Shown here in pieces: positions 8,210 through 19,366 of a stretch of DNA of 64,000 bases. Position numbers and translations under genes: made by a program. Position 1 is the first letter of the stretch, and every line of letters starts with the position of its first letter. The stretch lies in assembly GCF_026342735.1 (NCBI RefSeq), contig NZ_JAPEMM010000001.1, forward strand, positions 5,394,001-5,458,000. Direction: 5' to 3'. The notes under the pieces are model-generated. The model was not told the origin of the DNA and did not search any database. It saw only the letters and a program-made list of their open reading frames with translations. This DNA comes from Streptomyces sp. NBC_00193 (GTDB lineage Bacteria > Actinomycetota > Actinomycetes > Streptomycetales > Streptomycetaceae).

Positions 8210-8838
8210 TCGCCTTCGTCAGCGGCCCGGTCGCCGCGCTCGCCCCCACCCTGGCCGTCATCGAGGTCGGGGGAGTGGGCATGGCCGTGCACTGCACGCC
8301 GAACACCATCGCGGGCCTGCGGACCGGTGAGCCGGCCCGGCTGGCGACCTCCCTGGTCGTACGGGAGGACTCGCTGACGCTGTACGGCTTCGCCGACGAC
8401 GACGAGCGCCAGGTCTTCGAGCTCCTGCAGACCGCCAGCGGGGTCGGGCCGAAGCTCGCCCAGGCGATGCTGGCCGTGCACAGCCCGGACGCGCTGCGCG
8501 TCGCCGTCTCGGTGGGGGACGAGAAGGCGCTGATGGCCGTCTCCGGCATCGGGAAGAAGGGCGCGCAGAAGCTCCTGCTGGACCTCAAGGACAAGCTGGG
8601 CGCGCCGCTGGGGTCGAGCGGGATGGTCGGCGCGCAGCGCGCGGCGGCCTCCGGCCCGCCGCCGTGGTCGGAGCAGCTCTCCGCCGCGCTGGTCGGCCTG
8701 GGCTACGCGCCCCGGGACGCGGAGGACGCGGTCTCGGCCGTGACCCCGCAGGCGGAGGCCGCGATCGCCTCCGGCGGTTCCGCCCCGGTTCCGCAGCTCC
8801 TGCGCGCGGCCCTGCAGTCCCTGAACCGGGCCCGCTGA
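8206..8838 (+). CDS. ruvA: Holliday junction branch migration protein RuvA
   Basis: Protein of 210 residues that binds the four-way junction and loads RuvB. The N-terminal OB-like domain starts MIAFVSGPVA. The helix-hairpin-helix repeats are visible in TASGVGPKLAQ and VSGIGKKGAQKL. The C-terminal helical domain (about 150-205) contacts RuvB. The start is the ATG overlapping the ruvC stop. Confidence 0.97.
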   Translation: MIAFVSGPVAALAPTLAVIEVGGVGMAVHCTPNTIAGLRTGEPARLATSLVVREDSLTLYGFADDDERQVFELLQTASGVGPKLAQAMLAVHSPDALRVAVSVGDEKALMAVSGIGKKGAQKLLLDLKDKLGAPLGSSGMVGAQRAAASGPPPWSEQLSAALVGLGYAPRDAEDAVSAVTPQAEAAIASGGSAPVPQLLRAALQSLNRAR

Positions 8839-8846
8839 CACAGGTG

Positions 8847-8908
8847 CGGCGCCGTCGCCGGGGGCCGGCCCCCGGACCCCCGCTCCTCAAACGCCGGAGG
8901 GGCTGAAA
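8847..8908. repeat. Interspersed GC-rich repeat, copy A (ruvA-ruvB gap)
   Basis: Contains GGGGGCCGGCCCCCGGACCC followed by CTCCTCAAACGCCGGAGGGG. It is almost identical to the reverse complement of 56092-56151. It sits between ruvA and ruvB without an obvious T-run, within what is normally one operon. Confidence 0.85.
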
Positions 8909-8957
8909 TTGCCCTGGCGGGCAATCCACCGCACCACCGAGAAGGCAGACTGACACC

Positions 8958-10019
8958 GTGAACTGGGATGACGAGAGCGACGACCGGATCGTCGCAGCCG
9001 CGGCGGACGGCGAGGACACCGCCGTCGAGGCGGCCCTGCGGCCCAAGGACCTCGGCGAGTTCGTCGGGCAGGAGAAGGTCCGCCAGCAGCTGGACCTCGT
9101 CCTGAAGGCGGCCCGCCAGCGCGGTGCCACCGCCGATCACGTGCTGCTGTCGGGCGCCCCCGGGCTGGGGAAGACCACCCTGTCCATGATCATCGCGGCC
9201 GAGATGGGCGCGCCCATCCGGATCACCTCCGGCCCCGCCATCCAGCACGCGGGCGACCTCGCCGCCATCCTCTCCTCCCTCCAGGAGGGCGAGGTCCTCT
9301 TCCTCGACGAGATCCACCGCATGTCCCGGCCCGCCGAGGAGATGCTCTACATGGCCATGGAGGACTTCCGCGTCGACGTGATCGTGGGCAAGGGCCCGGG
9401 AGCCACCGCCATCCCGCTGGAGCTGCCCCCGTTCACCCTCGTCGGTGCCACGACCCGGGCCGGTCTGCTCCCGCCCCCGCTGCGCGACCGCTTCGGCTTC
9501 ACCGGCCACATGGAGTTCTACGCCCCCGAGGAGCTGGAGCGCGTCATCCACCGCTCAGCGCGGCTCCTCGACGTGGAGATCGACACCGCCGGAGCCGCCG
9601 AGATCGCCGGCCGCTCGCGCGGAACCCCCCGTATCGCCAACCGGCTGCTGCGCCGCGTCCGCGACTACGCCCAGGTCAGGGCCGACGGCGTGATCAACCG
9701 CACGGTCGCCGGCACCGCCCTGAAGGTCTACGAGGTAGACGAGCGCGGGCTCGACCGGCTGGACCGGGCCGTCCTGGAGGCGCTCCTGAAGCTCTTCGGC
9801 GGGGGACCCGTCGGCCTGTCGACGCTCGCGGTCGCCGTCGGCGAGGAGCGGGAGACGGTGGAAGAGGTGGCCGAGCCGTTCCTCGTCCGGGAAGGGCTGC
9901 TGGCCCGGACCCCCCGGGGGCGGGTCGCGACCCCGGCCGCATGGGCTCACCTGGGACTTGTTCCGCCGCAGCACGCCGGGAACGGATCAAGCGGACAACA
10001 GGGCCTCTTCGGGACCTGA
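8958..10019 (+). CDS. ruvB: Holliday junction branch migration ATPase RuvB
   Basis: AAA+ motor of 353 residues that drives branch migration with RuvA. Walker A is GAPGLGKTT (near residue 68) and Walker B is LFLDEIHR. Sensor 1 (VGATTRAG) and the arginine-finger region (LRDRFG) follow. The C-terminal winged helix is intact. GTG start; the 119-bp gap after ruvA holds repeat copy A and suggests a separate ribosome entry rather than coupling. Confidence 0.97.
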   Translation: MNWDDESDDRIVAAAADGEDTAVEAALRPKDLGEFVGQEKVRQQLDLVLKAARQRGATADHVLLSGAPGLGKTTLSMIIAAEMGAPIRITSGPAIQHAGDLAAILSSLQEGEVLFLDEIHRMSRPAEEMLYMAMEDFRVDVIVGKGPGATAIPLELPPFTLVGATTRAGLLPPPLRDRFGFTGHMEFYAPEELERVIHRSARLLDVEIDTAGAAEIAGRSRGTPRIANRLLRRVRDYAQVRADGVINRTVAGTALKVYEVDERGLDRLDRAVLEALLKLFGGGPVGLSTLAVAVGEERETVEEVAEPFLVREGLLARTPRGRVATPAAWAHLGLVPPQHAGNGSSGQQGLFGT

Positions 10020-10066
10020 CGGCGCGGAGGTTCGCCCCCTCAGGAACTGCGGTGACATGCTGGGCG

Positions 10067-10096
10067 TTGTTCCATCGGTGCGGACTCGCCTAGACT
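10067..10096 (+). promoter_or_regulatory. Putative promoter for yajC-secDF
   Basis: TTGTTC (10067-10072) and TAGACT (10091-10096) with an 18-bp spacer resemble a housekeeping sigma promoter. The -10 lies about 90 bases before the yajC GTG. Confidence 0.45.
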
Positions 10097-10184
10097 CCGC
10101 CGATGCCGACCCTTACGGTCGGCGTACCCACCCCCCGTACAAAGGCCGTGCGCTTGTGCGGTCGATGCGAAGGACCTGCGTCCC

Positions 10185-10652
10185 GTGAATATCATGTCCC
10201 TCCTTCCGTTCGTGCTGATCATCGGGGCGATGTTCCTGCTGACCCGCAGCCAGAAGAAGAAGCAGCAGCAGGCCGTGCAGATGCGCGACCAGCTGACGGC
10301 CGGCACCGGCGTCCGCACCATCGGTGGCATGTACGCCACGGTGAAGGAGATCGGCGAAGACACCGTCACGCTCGAGGTGGCCCCCGGCGTCCACGCGATC
10401 TACGCGAAGAACGCCATCGGCGCCGTGCTGGAGGACGAGGAGTACAACCGCATCGTCCACGGCATCACCGATGATCTGACGATCGACACGCCGGTCGTCC
10501 CCGACGACGCGTCCTCCCTGACCGGGGACGAGGCCCCCAAGCTCGACCTGGGCAAGAAGGACGAGCCCCAGGCCGATGAGCCCGCGGCGGAGGACTCCAA
10601 GGGCGACGAGCCCAAGGACGGCAAGAGCGACGGCGAGGCCGGCGCGAAGTAG
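10185..10652 (+). CDS. yajC: Preprotein translocase accessory subunit YajC
   Basis: Protein of 155 residues with one N-terminal membrane helix (residues about 3-19), a basic stop-transfer stretch (RSQKKKQQQ) and the YajC domain with the GTGVRTIGGMYATV segment near residues 40-53. YajC associates with SecDF at the Sec translocon. The C-terminal 50 residues are an acidic, Lys/Asp/Glu-rich low-complexity tail, longer than in E. coli. GTG start. secD follows 153 bp downstream. Confidence 0.95.
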   Translation: MNIMSLLPFVLIIGAMFLLTRSQKKKQQQAVQMRDQLTAGTGVRTIGGMYATVKEIGEDTVTLEVAPGVHAIYAKNAIGAVLEDEEYNRIVHGITDDLTIDTPVVPDDASSLTGDEAPKLDLGKKDEPQADEPAAEDSKGDEPKDGKSDGEAGAK

Positions 10653-10805
10653 CGCTGGGCCGGGGACCGTGCGGGGCGCCTGACCGGCAGCCCCGGCGGC
10701 CCCCGCCAGTGACCCTTCTGCGGGGGGCAGGGGTCCCCACACACATTTCGTGGCCGTCCACGCGCTGACCCGGCGCGGGGCGGTTGGACAGGGAGATACG
10801 ACAAG

Positions 10806-12593
10806 GTGGCAGCACCGAAGAAGGGCCGGCGGCCCACGGGGGCTCAGGGGAGGCCGGGGCGTGCCCTGGCCATCATCCTGATCGCGATGGTGGCGCTCAC
10901 CGCGGGGATGTTCCTCACGAAGCAGACGACGCCGCGACTCGGCATCGACCTCGCAGGCGGTACGAGCATCACGCTCAAGGCCAAGAGCGAGCCCGGCAAG
11001 CCGGACGCGATCAACGAGACCAACATGAACACGGCGATCGGCATCATCGAACGCCGCGTCAACGGTCTCGGCGTCTCCGAGGCCGAGGTCCAGAAGCAGG
11101 GCCAAGACCACATCATCGTGAACATCCCCAAGGGGACGAACGAGCAGCAGGCGCGCGATCAGGTCGGCACCACCGCCCAGCTCTACTTCCGCCCCGTGCT
11201 CGCCACGGCGGATGGTGCCCCGGTCGCCCCCGAGGCCAACCCGAGCGGCTCCCCGAGCGCCGCCCCGAGCGGCTCCGGCAGCCCGTCCGCCGGTGCGCCC
11301 ACCCCGTCGTCCAGCGCCACTTCCCAGGGCCGTGCGGTCAGCGAGGCCCTCAAGGCCCCGAACGCCCCCTCTCCCTCGCCCTCGGCGAGCGAGTCGAAGA
11401 AGGCAGACGACAAGGCCACCCCCTCCACGTCGCCGTCCGCGCCGACCGCCGAGCAGGCCGCAGCCGCGGACCTGCAGGCGAAGTTCGCCGCGCTGGACTG
11501 CAGCAACGAGGCGCAGCGCACCGCCGTCAGCAAGAACGTGAAGCCCGAGGACCCGACGCTCGCCTGTGGCAAGCGCGGCGACGCCTGGGGCAAGTGGGTG
11601 CTCGGTCCGGCGCAGGTCGCCGGTACGGACGTCAAGGACGCCAAGGGCATCATCGACCAGCAGCGCGGCATCTGGATCGTCACGATGCAGTTCACCGACA
11701 AGGGCGCCGACAAGTTCGCCAAGATCACCGGTGAGCTCGCTGCCAAGCAGGCCCCGCAGAACCAGTTCGCCATCGTGCTCGACGGCGAGGTCATCTCCGA
11801 CCCGTCCGTCAGCCAGGCGCTGACCGGCGGCAACGCCGAGATCTCCGGCGGCTTCACCCAGCAGTCCGCGATGGACCTGGGCAACATGCTCTCGTACGGC
11901 GCCCTGCCGCTGTCCTTCCAGGAGGACAGCGTCACCACCGTCTCCGCCGCGCTCGGCGGCGAGCAGCTGAAGGCCGGCCTCATCGCCGGTGCCATCGGCC
12001 TCGCCCTCGTCGTGATCTACCTGCTGGCGTACTACCGGGGCCTGGCGTTCGTCGCCATCATCAGCCTCATCGTCTCCGGCATCCTGACCTACACGATCAT
12101 GGCGCTGCTCGGCAAGGGCATCGGCTTCGCACTGAACCTGCCGGCCGTCTGCGGTGCGATCGTCGCGATCGGCATCACCGCGGACTCGTTCATCGTGTAC
12201 TTCGAACGCATCCGTGACGAGATCCGCGAGGGCCGCACCCTGCGTCCGGCCGTCGAGCGCGCCTGGCCGCGCGCCCGTCGCACCATCCTGGTCTCCGACT
12301 TCGTGTCGTTCCTGGCCGCCGCGGTGCTGTTCATCGTCACCGTCGGCAAGGTGCAGGGCTTCGCCTTCACCCTGGGTCTGACCACCCTGCTCGACGTGGT
12401 CGTGGTGTTCCTCTTCACCAAGCCCGTCATGACGCTGCTGGCCCGCACGAACTTCTTCGCCAGCGGTCACCCGTGGTCCGGGCTGGACCCGAAGCGACTG
12501 GGCGCCAAGCCGCCGCTGCGACGCTCGCGTCGTACCGGCTCCGACGCGACCGCCGCGACCGTCTCCGTTCCCGTCGACGCAAAGGAGGCGTGA
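10806..12593 (+). CDS. secD: Protein translocase subunit SecD
   Basis: RND-type membrane protein of 595 residues that with SecF uses the proton gradient to aid export. TM1 is about residues 20-37, followed by the DLAGGT motif (near 48). The large extracytoplasmic domain is split by a Ser/Pro/Ala-rich stretch of about 85 residues (about 137-220), and after it there are two cysteines about 21 residues apart (near 232 and 253). Five C-terminal helices (about 395-560) include the GAIVAIGITADSFIVYFERI segment. GTG start with GGGAGATACGACAAG upstream; secF begins three bases after the stop. Confidence 0.96.
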   Translation: MAAPKKGRRPTGAQGRPGRALAIILIAMVALTAGMFLTKQTTPRLGIDLAGGTSITLKAKSEPGKPDAINETNMNTAIGIIERRVNGLGVSEAEVQKQGQDHIIVNIPKGTNEQQARDQVGTTAQLYFRPVLATADGAPVAPEANPSGSPSAAPSGSGSPSAGAPTPSSSATSQGRAVSEALKAPNAPSPSPSASESKKADDKATPSTSPSAPTAEQAAAADLQAKFAALDCSNEAQRTAVSKNVKPEDPTLACGKRGDAWGKWVLGPAQVAGTDVKDAKGIIDQQRGIWIVTMQFTDKGADKFAKITGELAAKQAPQNQFAIVLDGEVISDPSVSQALTGGNAEISGGFTQQSAMDLGNMLSYGALPLSFQEDSVTTVSAALGGEQLKAGLIAGAIGLALVVIYLLAYYRGLAFVAIISLIVSGILTYTIMALLGKGIGFALNLPAVCGAIVAIGITADSFIVYFERIRDEIREGRTLRPAVERAWPRARRTILVSDFVSFLAAAVLFIVTVGKVQGFAFTLGLTTLLDVVVVFLFTKPVMTLLARTNFFASGHPWSGLDPKRLGAKPPLRRSRRTGSDATAATVSVPVDAKEA

Positions 12594-12596
12594 GAG

Positions 12597-13649
12597 ATGT
12601 CGAAGCTCGGAGATCTCGGCGCCAAGCTGTACCGGGGTGAGGTCGGCTACGACTTCGTCGGCAAGCGCTTCGTCTGGTACGGCGTGTCCATCCTGATCAC
12701 CATCACGGCGATCGTGGCCCTGGCCGTTCAGGGCCTCAACATGGGCATCGAGTTCAAGGGTGGTGCCGTCTTCACCACCCCGAAGTCCTCCATCTCGGAG
12801 ACCCACGCCCGCGAGGTCGCGGAGAAGGCCTCCGGCCATGACGCGGTCGTCCAGAAGCTCGGTACCGGTGCCCTGCGCATCCAGATCTCGGATCTGGACA
12901 CCAACGCCGCGGCCGACGTGAAGGCGAAGCTCGCCACCGACTTCAAGATGGACGCGGCTCAGATCAACGCGGACCTGGTCGGCCCCAGCTGGGGCGAGCA
13001 GATCGCCAACAAGGCGTGGACCGGCCTCGGCGTGTTCATGGTCCTCGTGGTGATCTACCTGGCCATCGCCTTCGAGTGGCGGATGGCGATCGCGGCGCTC
13101 ATCGCGCTGATCCACGACCTCACCATCACCGTCGGCGTGTACGCGCTGGTCGGCTTCGAGGTCACCCCGGGTACGGTCATCGGTCTGCTGACCATCCTCG
13201 GTTACTCCCTCTACGACACCGTCGTCGTCTTCGACGGTCTCAAGGAGGGCTCGAAGGACATCACCAAGCAGACCCGCTGGACCTACAGCGAGGTCGCCAA
13301 CCGCAGCATCAACGGCACCCTGGTCCGCTCGATCAACACCACCGTCGTGGCACTGCTCCCCGTCGGGGCGCTGCTCTTCATCGGTGGCGGCTTCCTGGGC
13401 GCCGGCATGCTGAACGACATCTCGCTGTCGCTGTTCGTCGGCCTCGCGGCCGGCGCCTACTCGTCGATCTTCATCGCGACCCCGCTGGTCGTGGACCTGA
13501 AGGAGCGCGAGCCGGCGATGAAGGCCCTGAAGAAGCGGGTGCTCGCCAAGCGGGCGTCGGCCGAGGCCAGGGGCGAGGCGCCCGAGGGCGCCGGCACCGA
13601 GGACGCGCCGGAGGTAGTGGCGCAGGGCCGTTCGGGACGCCGCCGGTGA
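12597..13649 (+). CDS. secF: Protein translocase subunit SecF
   Basis: Partner of SecD, 350 residues with six predicted helices. The family motifs GIEFKGG (near residue 49) and LGYSLYDTVVVFDGLKE (near 201-217) are clear. A charged cytoplasmic C-terminal tail of about 45 residues ends the protein. ATG immediately after the secD stop. The 3' end overlaps the apt GTG (GTGA). Confidence 0.97.
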   Translation: MSKLGDLGAKLYRGEVGYDFVGKRFVWYGVSILITITAIVALAVQGLNMGIEFKGGAVFTTPKSSISETHAREVAEKASGHDAVVQKLGTGALRIQISDLDTNAAADVKAKLATDFKMDAAQINADLVGPSWGEQIANKAWTGLGVFMVLVVIYLAIAFEWRMAIAALIALIHDLTITVGVYALVGFEVTPGTVIGLLTILGYSLYDTVVVFDGLKEGSKDITKQTRWTYSEVANRSINGTLVRSINTTVVALLPVGALLFIGGGFLGAGMLNDISLSLFVGLAAGAYSSIFIATPLVVDLKEREPAMKALKKRVLAKRASAEARGEAPEGAGTEDAPEVVAQGRSGRRR

Positions 13650-14200
13650 CCGCGGAGCTGCCCTCCGGCGTACGGGACCTGCTGCTCAGCCGGATCACGG
13701 ACGTGGCGGACTACCCGAAGCCGGGCGTGATGTTCAAGGACATCACCCCGCTGCTGGCCGACCCGAAGGCGTTCGGCGCCCTCACGGACGCGCTGGTGGC
13801 CCTGGCCGGGCAGTACGGAGCGACGAAGATCGTCGGGCTGGAGGCGCGGGGATTCATCCTGGCGGCTCCGGTGGCCGTACAGGCGGGCATCGGCTTCGTG
13901 CCGGTCCGCAAGGCCGGGAAACTGCCCGGGGCGACGCTCCTGCAGTCCTACGACCTGGAGTACGGGTCGGCGGAGATCGAGATCCACGCGGAGGCGCTGT
14001 GCGCCGACGACCGGGTCATGGTCATCGACGACGTGCTCGCCACCGGTGGCACCGCGGCCGCCTCGCTGGAGCTGATCCGGCGGGCCGGGGCGGAGGTCGC
14101 CGGGGTCGCGGTCCTGATGGAGCTCTCGTTCCTTCCGGGCCGTGAGCGGCTGGCGCCGACGCTGGGCGATGCTCCGCTCGACGCGCTGATCGTGGTCTGA
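13646..14200 (+). CDS. apt: Adenine phosphoribosyltransferase
   Basis: Purine-salvage enzyme making AMP from adenine and PRPP, 184 residues. The PRPP-binding loop is VMVIDDVLATGGTAAA, and the FKDITPLL and GLEARGF segments are typical of Apt. GTG at 13646 overlaps the secF stop, so expression is coupled to secDF. The apt-relA neighbourhood is conserved in actinobacteria. Confidence 0.96.
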   Translation: MTAELPSGVRDLLLSRITDVADYPKPGVMFKDITPLLADPKAFGALTDALVALAGQYGATKIVGLEARGFILAAPVAVQAGIGFVPVRKAGKLPGATLLQSYDLEYGSAEIEIHAEALCADDRVMVIDDVLATGGTAAASLELIRRAGAEVAGVAVLMELSFLPGRERLAPTLGDAPLDALIVV

Positions 14201-14214
14201 CCACGCTGCCCTAC

Positions 14215-14256
14215 GAAGCGGGCGTGCACCGGGGACTCCCGGAGCACGCCCGCTTC
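14215..14256 (+). terminator. Terminator after apt
   Basis: Arms 14215-14227 (GAAGCGGGCGTGC) and 14244-14256 form a perfect 13-bp stem 14 bases after the apt stop. A smaller inner CGGGG/CCCGG pairing extends it. Confidence 0.75.
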
Positions 14257-14272
14257 GGCGTGTGCGGGCCGC

Positions 14273-14360
14273 TGCGCGGGGCCGTGTCCCCTACCCGCCC
14301 TTCGCCCGTTCCCCGGGGCTCCGCCCCGGACCCCGGTCCTCGAACGCCGGACGGGCTGGA
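14273..14360. repeat. Interspersed GC-rich repeat, copy B (apt-relA gap)
   Basis: Holds CCCCTACCCGCCCTTCGCCC, then GGGGCTCCGCCCCGGACCCC and CTCGAACGCCGGACGGGCTG. The left part is nearly identical to 55981-56036. It fills much of the apt-relA gap upstream of the relA promoter region. Confidence 0.85.
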
Positions 14361-14473
14361 TATGGCCGGGCCGGGTACGAGTCGGGGTGGACTCGGGGAA
14401 CGGGGTGGCGGAACCCTCGCTACGATGGGTTACCCGGACCGGACACGGGTACCGGAACCGCTGAGGAGCGCTC

Positions 14474-16909
<2,436 letters not shown>

Positions 16910-16930
16910 CGGTACCGCAGGAAACAGAAA

Positions 16931-16971
16931 CGGGAGGGCCCCGGTACGCAGTGCGTACCGGGGCCCTCCCG
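16931..16971. terminator. Bidirectional terminator between relA and the DUF349 gene
   Basis: A near-perfect 41-base palindrome: arms 16931-16950 and 16952-16971 (outer CGGGAGGGCCCCGG). It lies between two convergent genes and can terminate both. Confidence 0.85.
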
Positions 16972-16991
16972 CGTGCTGGGCGGCCGGGAGA

Positions 16992-18221
16992 TCAGCCGCC
17001 GAACTCCTCGAGACCCTTCAGCGCCTGGTCCAGCAGGGCCTGACGGCCCTCCAGCTCACGGGACAGCTTGTCGGCCTTGGAGTTGTTGCCCTGCGCGCGC
17101 GCCGTGTCGATCTGGCCGCGCAGCTTGTCGACCGCCGCCTGCAGCTGGCCCGTCAGACCGGCCGCACGGGCCCGCGCCTCCGGGTTCGTACGGCGCCACT
17201 CGCCTTCCTCGGCCTCCTGGATGGCCCGCTCGACGGTGTGCATCCGCCCCTCGACCTTGGGACGCGCGTCCCGCGGTACGTGGCCGATGGCCTCCCAGCG
17301 CTCGTTCAGGGAGCGGAACGCGGCGCGGGCCGCCTTCAGGTCCGTGATCGGGACGAGCTTCTCGGCCTCGTCGGCCAGCTCCTCCTTCAGCTTCAGGTTC
17401 TCCACCTGCTCCGCGTCGCGCTCCGCGAAGACCTCGCTGCGCGCCGCGAAGAACACGTCCTGGGCGCCGCGGAAACGGTTCCACAGGTCGTCCTCGGACT
17501 CGCGCTGCGCGCGGCCCGCGGCCTTCCAGCTCTCCATCAGCTCGCGGTAGCGCGCGGCCGTCGGACCCCAGTCGGTCGACTTCGACAGCGACTCGGCCTC
17601 CGCGACCAGCTTCTCCTTGACCTTGCGGGCGTCCTCGCGCTGCGCGTCGAGCGAGGCGAAGTGGGCCTTGCGGCGCTTGGAGAAGGCGGAGCGGGCGTGC
17701 GAGAAGCGGTGCCACAGCTCGTCGTCCGACTTGCGGTCGAGGCGGGGCAGACCCTTCCAGATGTCCACCAGGGCCCGCAGCCGCTCGCCGGCACTGCGCC
17801 ACTGGTCGCTCTGCGCCAGCTCCTCGGCCTCGGCCACCAGCGCGTCCTTGGCCGTACGGGCCTCGTCCGTCTGCTTGGCCTTCTGGACCTTGCGCTCCTC
17901 GCGGCGCGAGTCCACGGTCTTCACCAGCTTGTCGAGCCGGACGCGCAGCGCGTCGAGGTCGCCGACGGCGTGGTGCTCGTCCACCTGCGTGCGCAGGTGC
18001 TCGATGGCCGTCTGGGCGTCCTTGGCGGCCAGATCGGTGGTCCGCACCCGTCGTTCGAGGAGGCCGATCTCGACCACCAGGCCCTCGTACTTGCGCTCGA
18101 AGTAGGCCAGGGCCTCCTCCGGGGTGCCGGCCTGCCACGAGCCGACGACCTTCTCGCCATCGGCAGTACGCACGTACACGGTGCCGGTCTCGTCGACTCG
18201 GCCCCACGGGTCGCTGCTCAC
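16992..18221 (-). CDS. DUF349 repeat protein
   Basis: Protein of 409 residues with an N-terminal beta-like region (WGRVDETGTVYVRTADGEKVVGSW is its core) followed by at least three Trp-containing helical DUF349 repeats (segments such as ALVDIWKGLPR, ELMESWKAAGR and SLNERWEAIGHV). Function of the family is not established. A coiled-coil C-terminus follows. The start ATG at 18221 was chosen as the first good start in frame. The gene is conserved beside relA in streptomycetes, to my knowledge, but the link is unexplained. Confidence 0.88.
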   Translation of the reverse strand: MSSDPWGRVDETGTVYVRTADGEKVVGSWQAGTPEEALAYFERKYEGLVVEIGLLERRVRTTDLAAKDAQTAIEHLRTQVDEHHAVGDLDALRVRLDKLVKTVDSRREERKVQKAKQTDEARTAKDALVAEAEELAQSDQWRSAGERLRALVDIWKGLPRLDRKSDDELWHRFSHARSAFSKRRKAHFASLDAQREDARKVKEKLVAEAESLSKSTDWGPTAARYRELMESWKAAGRAQRESEDDLWNRFRGAQDVFFAARSEVFAERDAEQVENLKLKEELADEAEKLVPITDLKAARAAFRSLNERWEAIGHVPRDARPKVEGRMHTVERAIQEAEEGEWRRTNPEARARAAGLTGQLQAAVDKLRGQIDTARAQGNNSKADKLSRELEGRQALLDQALKGLEEFGG

Positions 18222-18430
18222 AGCGCCTCCTCCACCTGATGCCTTGCGAGGGGTTCACCCCCTGGGCATCGTCCACAGTTTCCTGGGGCGGGCCGCGCCC
18301 GCCCTGCACAACGCCAACATAGGCGACCGCCGGGCCGGCTGTCCGCATCCAGCACGACGGAATATCGCCGTACCGGAGCGCCGTCGAGGAAATCGAGGAG
18401 ACAGCCCGGGCCCGGGGCGCCCGGTCCCGG

Positions 18431-19213
18431 TCAGTTCTGGGTGACGGTGCCCTTCTCGATGGTCACGGGGGTCTTGGGGGCCCCGTCCTGCTGGCCGTCG
18501 GCGGTGCCCGCCTTGGCCACCTCTTCGAGCACCTTCAGACCGGCCGCGTCGATCTTGCCGAAGGGGGTGTACGTCGGGGTGAGCGGGCTGTCCTTGTAGA
18601 CGAGGAAGAACTGGCTGCCGCCCGAGCCGGGCTTGCCGGTGTTGGCCATCGCCACCGTGCCCGCCGGGTAGATGACCTGGCCCGTCTCGTTGGGCTTGCC
18701 CAGCGAGTCGAGGTTCTCGTCCGCGATGGTGTAGCCGGGGCCGCCCATGCCGGTGCCCTGCGGGTCGCCGCACTGCAGGACGAAGATCCCGCTCGTCGTC
18801 AGGCGGTGGCACTTGGTGTTGTCGAAGAAGTTCTTGTCGGCGAGCGACTTGAACGAGTTGACCGTCTGCGGGGTCTTCGCCGCGTCCATCTCGAACTTGA
18901 CGTCGCCCGCGCTGGTCTTCAGGTCGAAGGTGTACTTCGCCTTGGCGTCGATCGCCATCGCCGGGGAGGGGGACTGCTGCGGGGTGGGCGAGGCCGAAGG
19001 GGTCGCGGCCGGATCGGCCGCCTCGTCCTTCTTGTCCTTGTCGAAGACACCGCCGGCCACGAGGCCGACCAGCGTCGCCACGACCACGGCCACCGCCGCA
19101 CCGATCACGGCGAGCCGCCTGCGCGACTTCTGCCGCGCTTCGGCACGCCGCTTCTGCTGGCGTTCGTACTTCTCCCTGGCGAGCTGGCGCCGCCGCTGAT
19201 CGCTCGTGACCAC
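18431..19213 (-). CDS. Membrane-anchored cyclophilin-type peptidyl-prolyl isomerase
   Basis: Protein of 260 residues: a basic cytoplasmic N-terminus rich in Arg/Lys (residues 1-33), one membrane helix (about 34-55), a Pro/Ser linker (about 68-85) and an extracytoplasmic cyclophilin domain (about 90-255). Motifs NSFKSLADKNFFDNTKCHR and AMANTGKPGSGGSQFF cover the active-site region. It probably assists folding of exported proteins. GTG start at 19213; the 209-bp gap to the DUF349 gene suggests separate transcription. Confidence 0.9.
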   Translation of the reverse strand: MVTSDQRRRQLAREKYERQQKRRAEARQKSRRRLAVIGAAVAVVVATLVGLVAGGVFDKDKKDEAADPAATPSASPTPQQSPSPAMAIDAKAKYTFDLKTSAGDVKFEMDAAKTPQTVNSFKSLADKNFFDNTKCHRLTTSGIFVLQCGDPQGTGMGGPGYTIADENLDSLGKPNETGQVIYPAGTVAMANTGKPGSGGSQFFLVYKDSPLTPTYTPFGKIDAAGLKVLEEVAKAGTADGQQDGAPKTPVTIEKGTVTQN

Positions 19214-19366
19214 CGGGTCGTCTCCTTGTGCGTATCTGGTACCACTGTCCGGGCTGGGTTAGGCCGTACCGTATATGGGTTCGCTGTGTAATGAGCGGCG
19301 CCGGTAGGCTCTGAGCAGCAGCATTCCGATCTGCAGCCTCCCGCCGGACGACGATTGAGGACGAAC

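Noticed and set aside
10113..13115. A minus-strand open frame of about 1000 codons opposite yajC, secD and secF
   Set aside because: High GC leaves few stops in the antisense frames. The translation is Arg/Gly/Asp/Val-rich, matches no family, and is opposite clear conserved genes. The same holds for long antisense frames over alaS (32411-35677) and carB (50541-53858).
14398..14430. SigR-type promoter (GGAAC ... GTT) before relA
   Set aside because: GGAAC occurs twice, but no GTT lies at the 18-19 bp spacing from either copy; only a TACGAT -10-like element is present.
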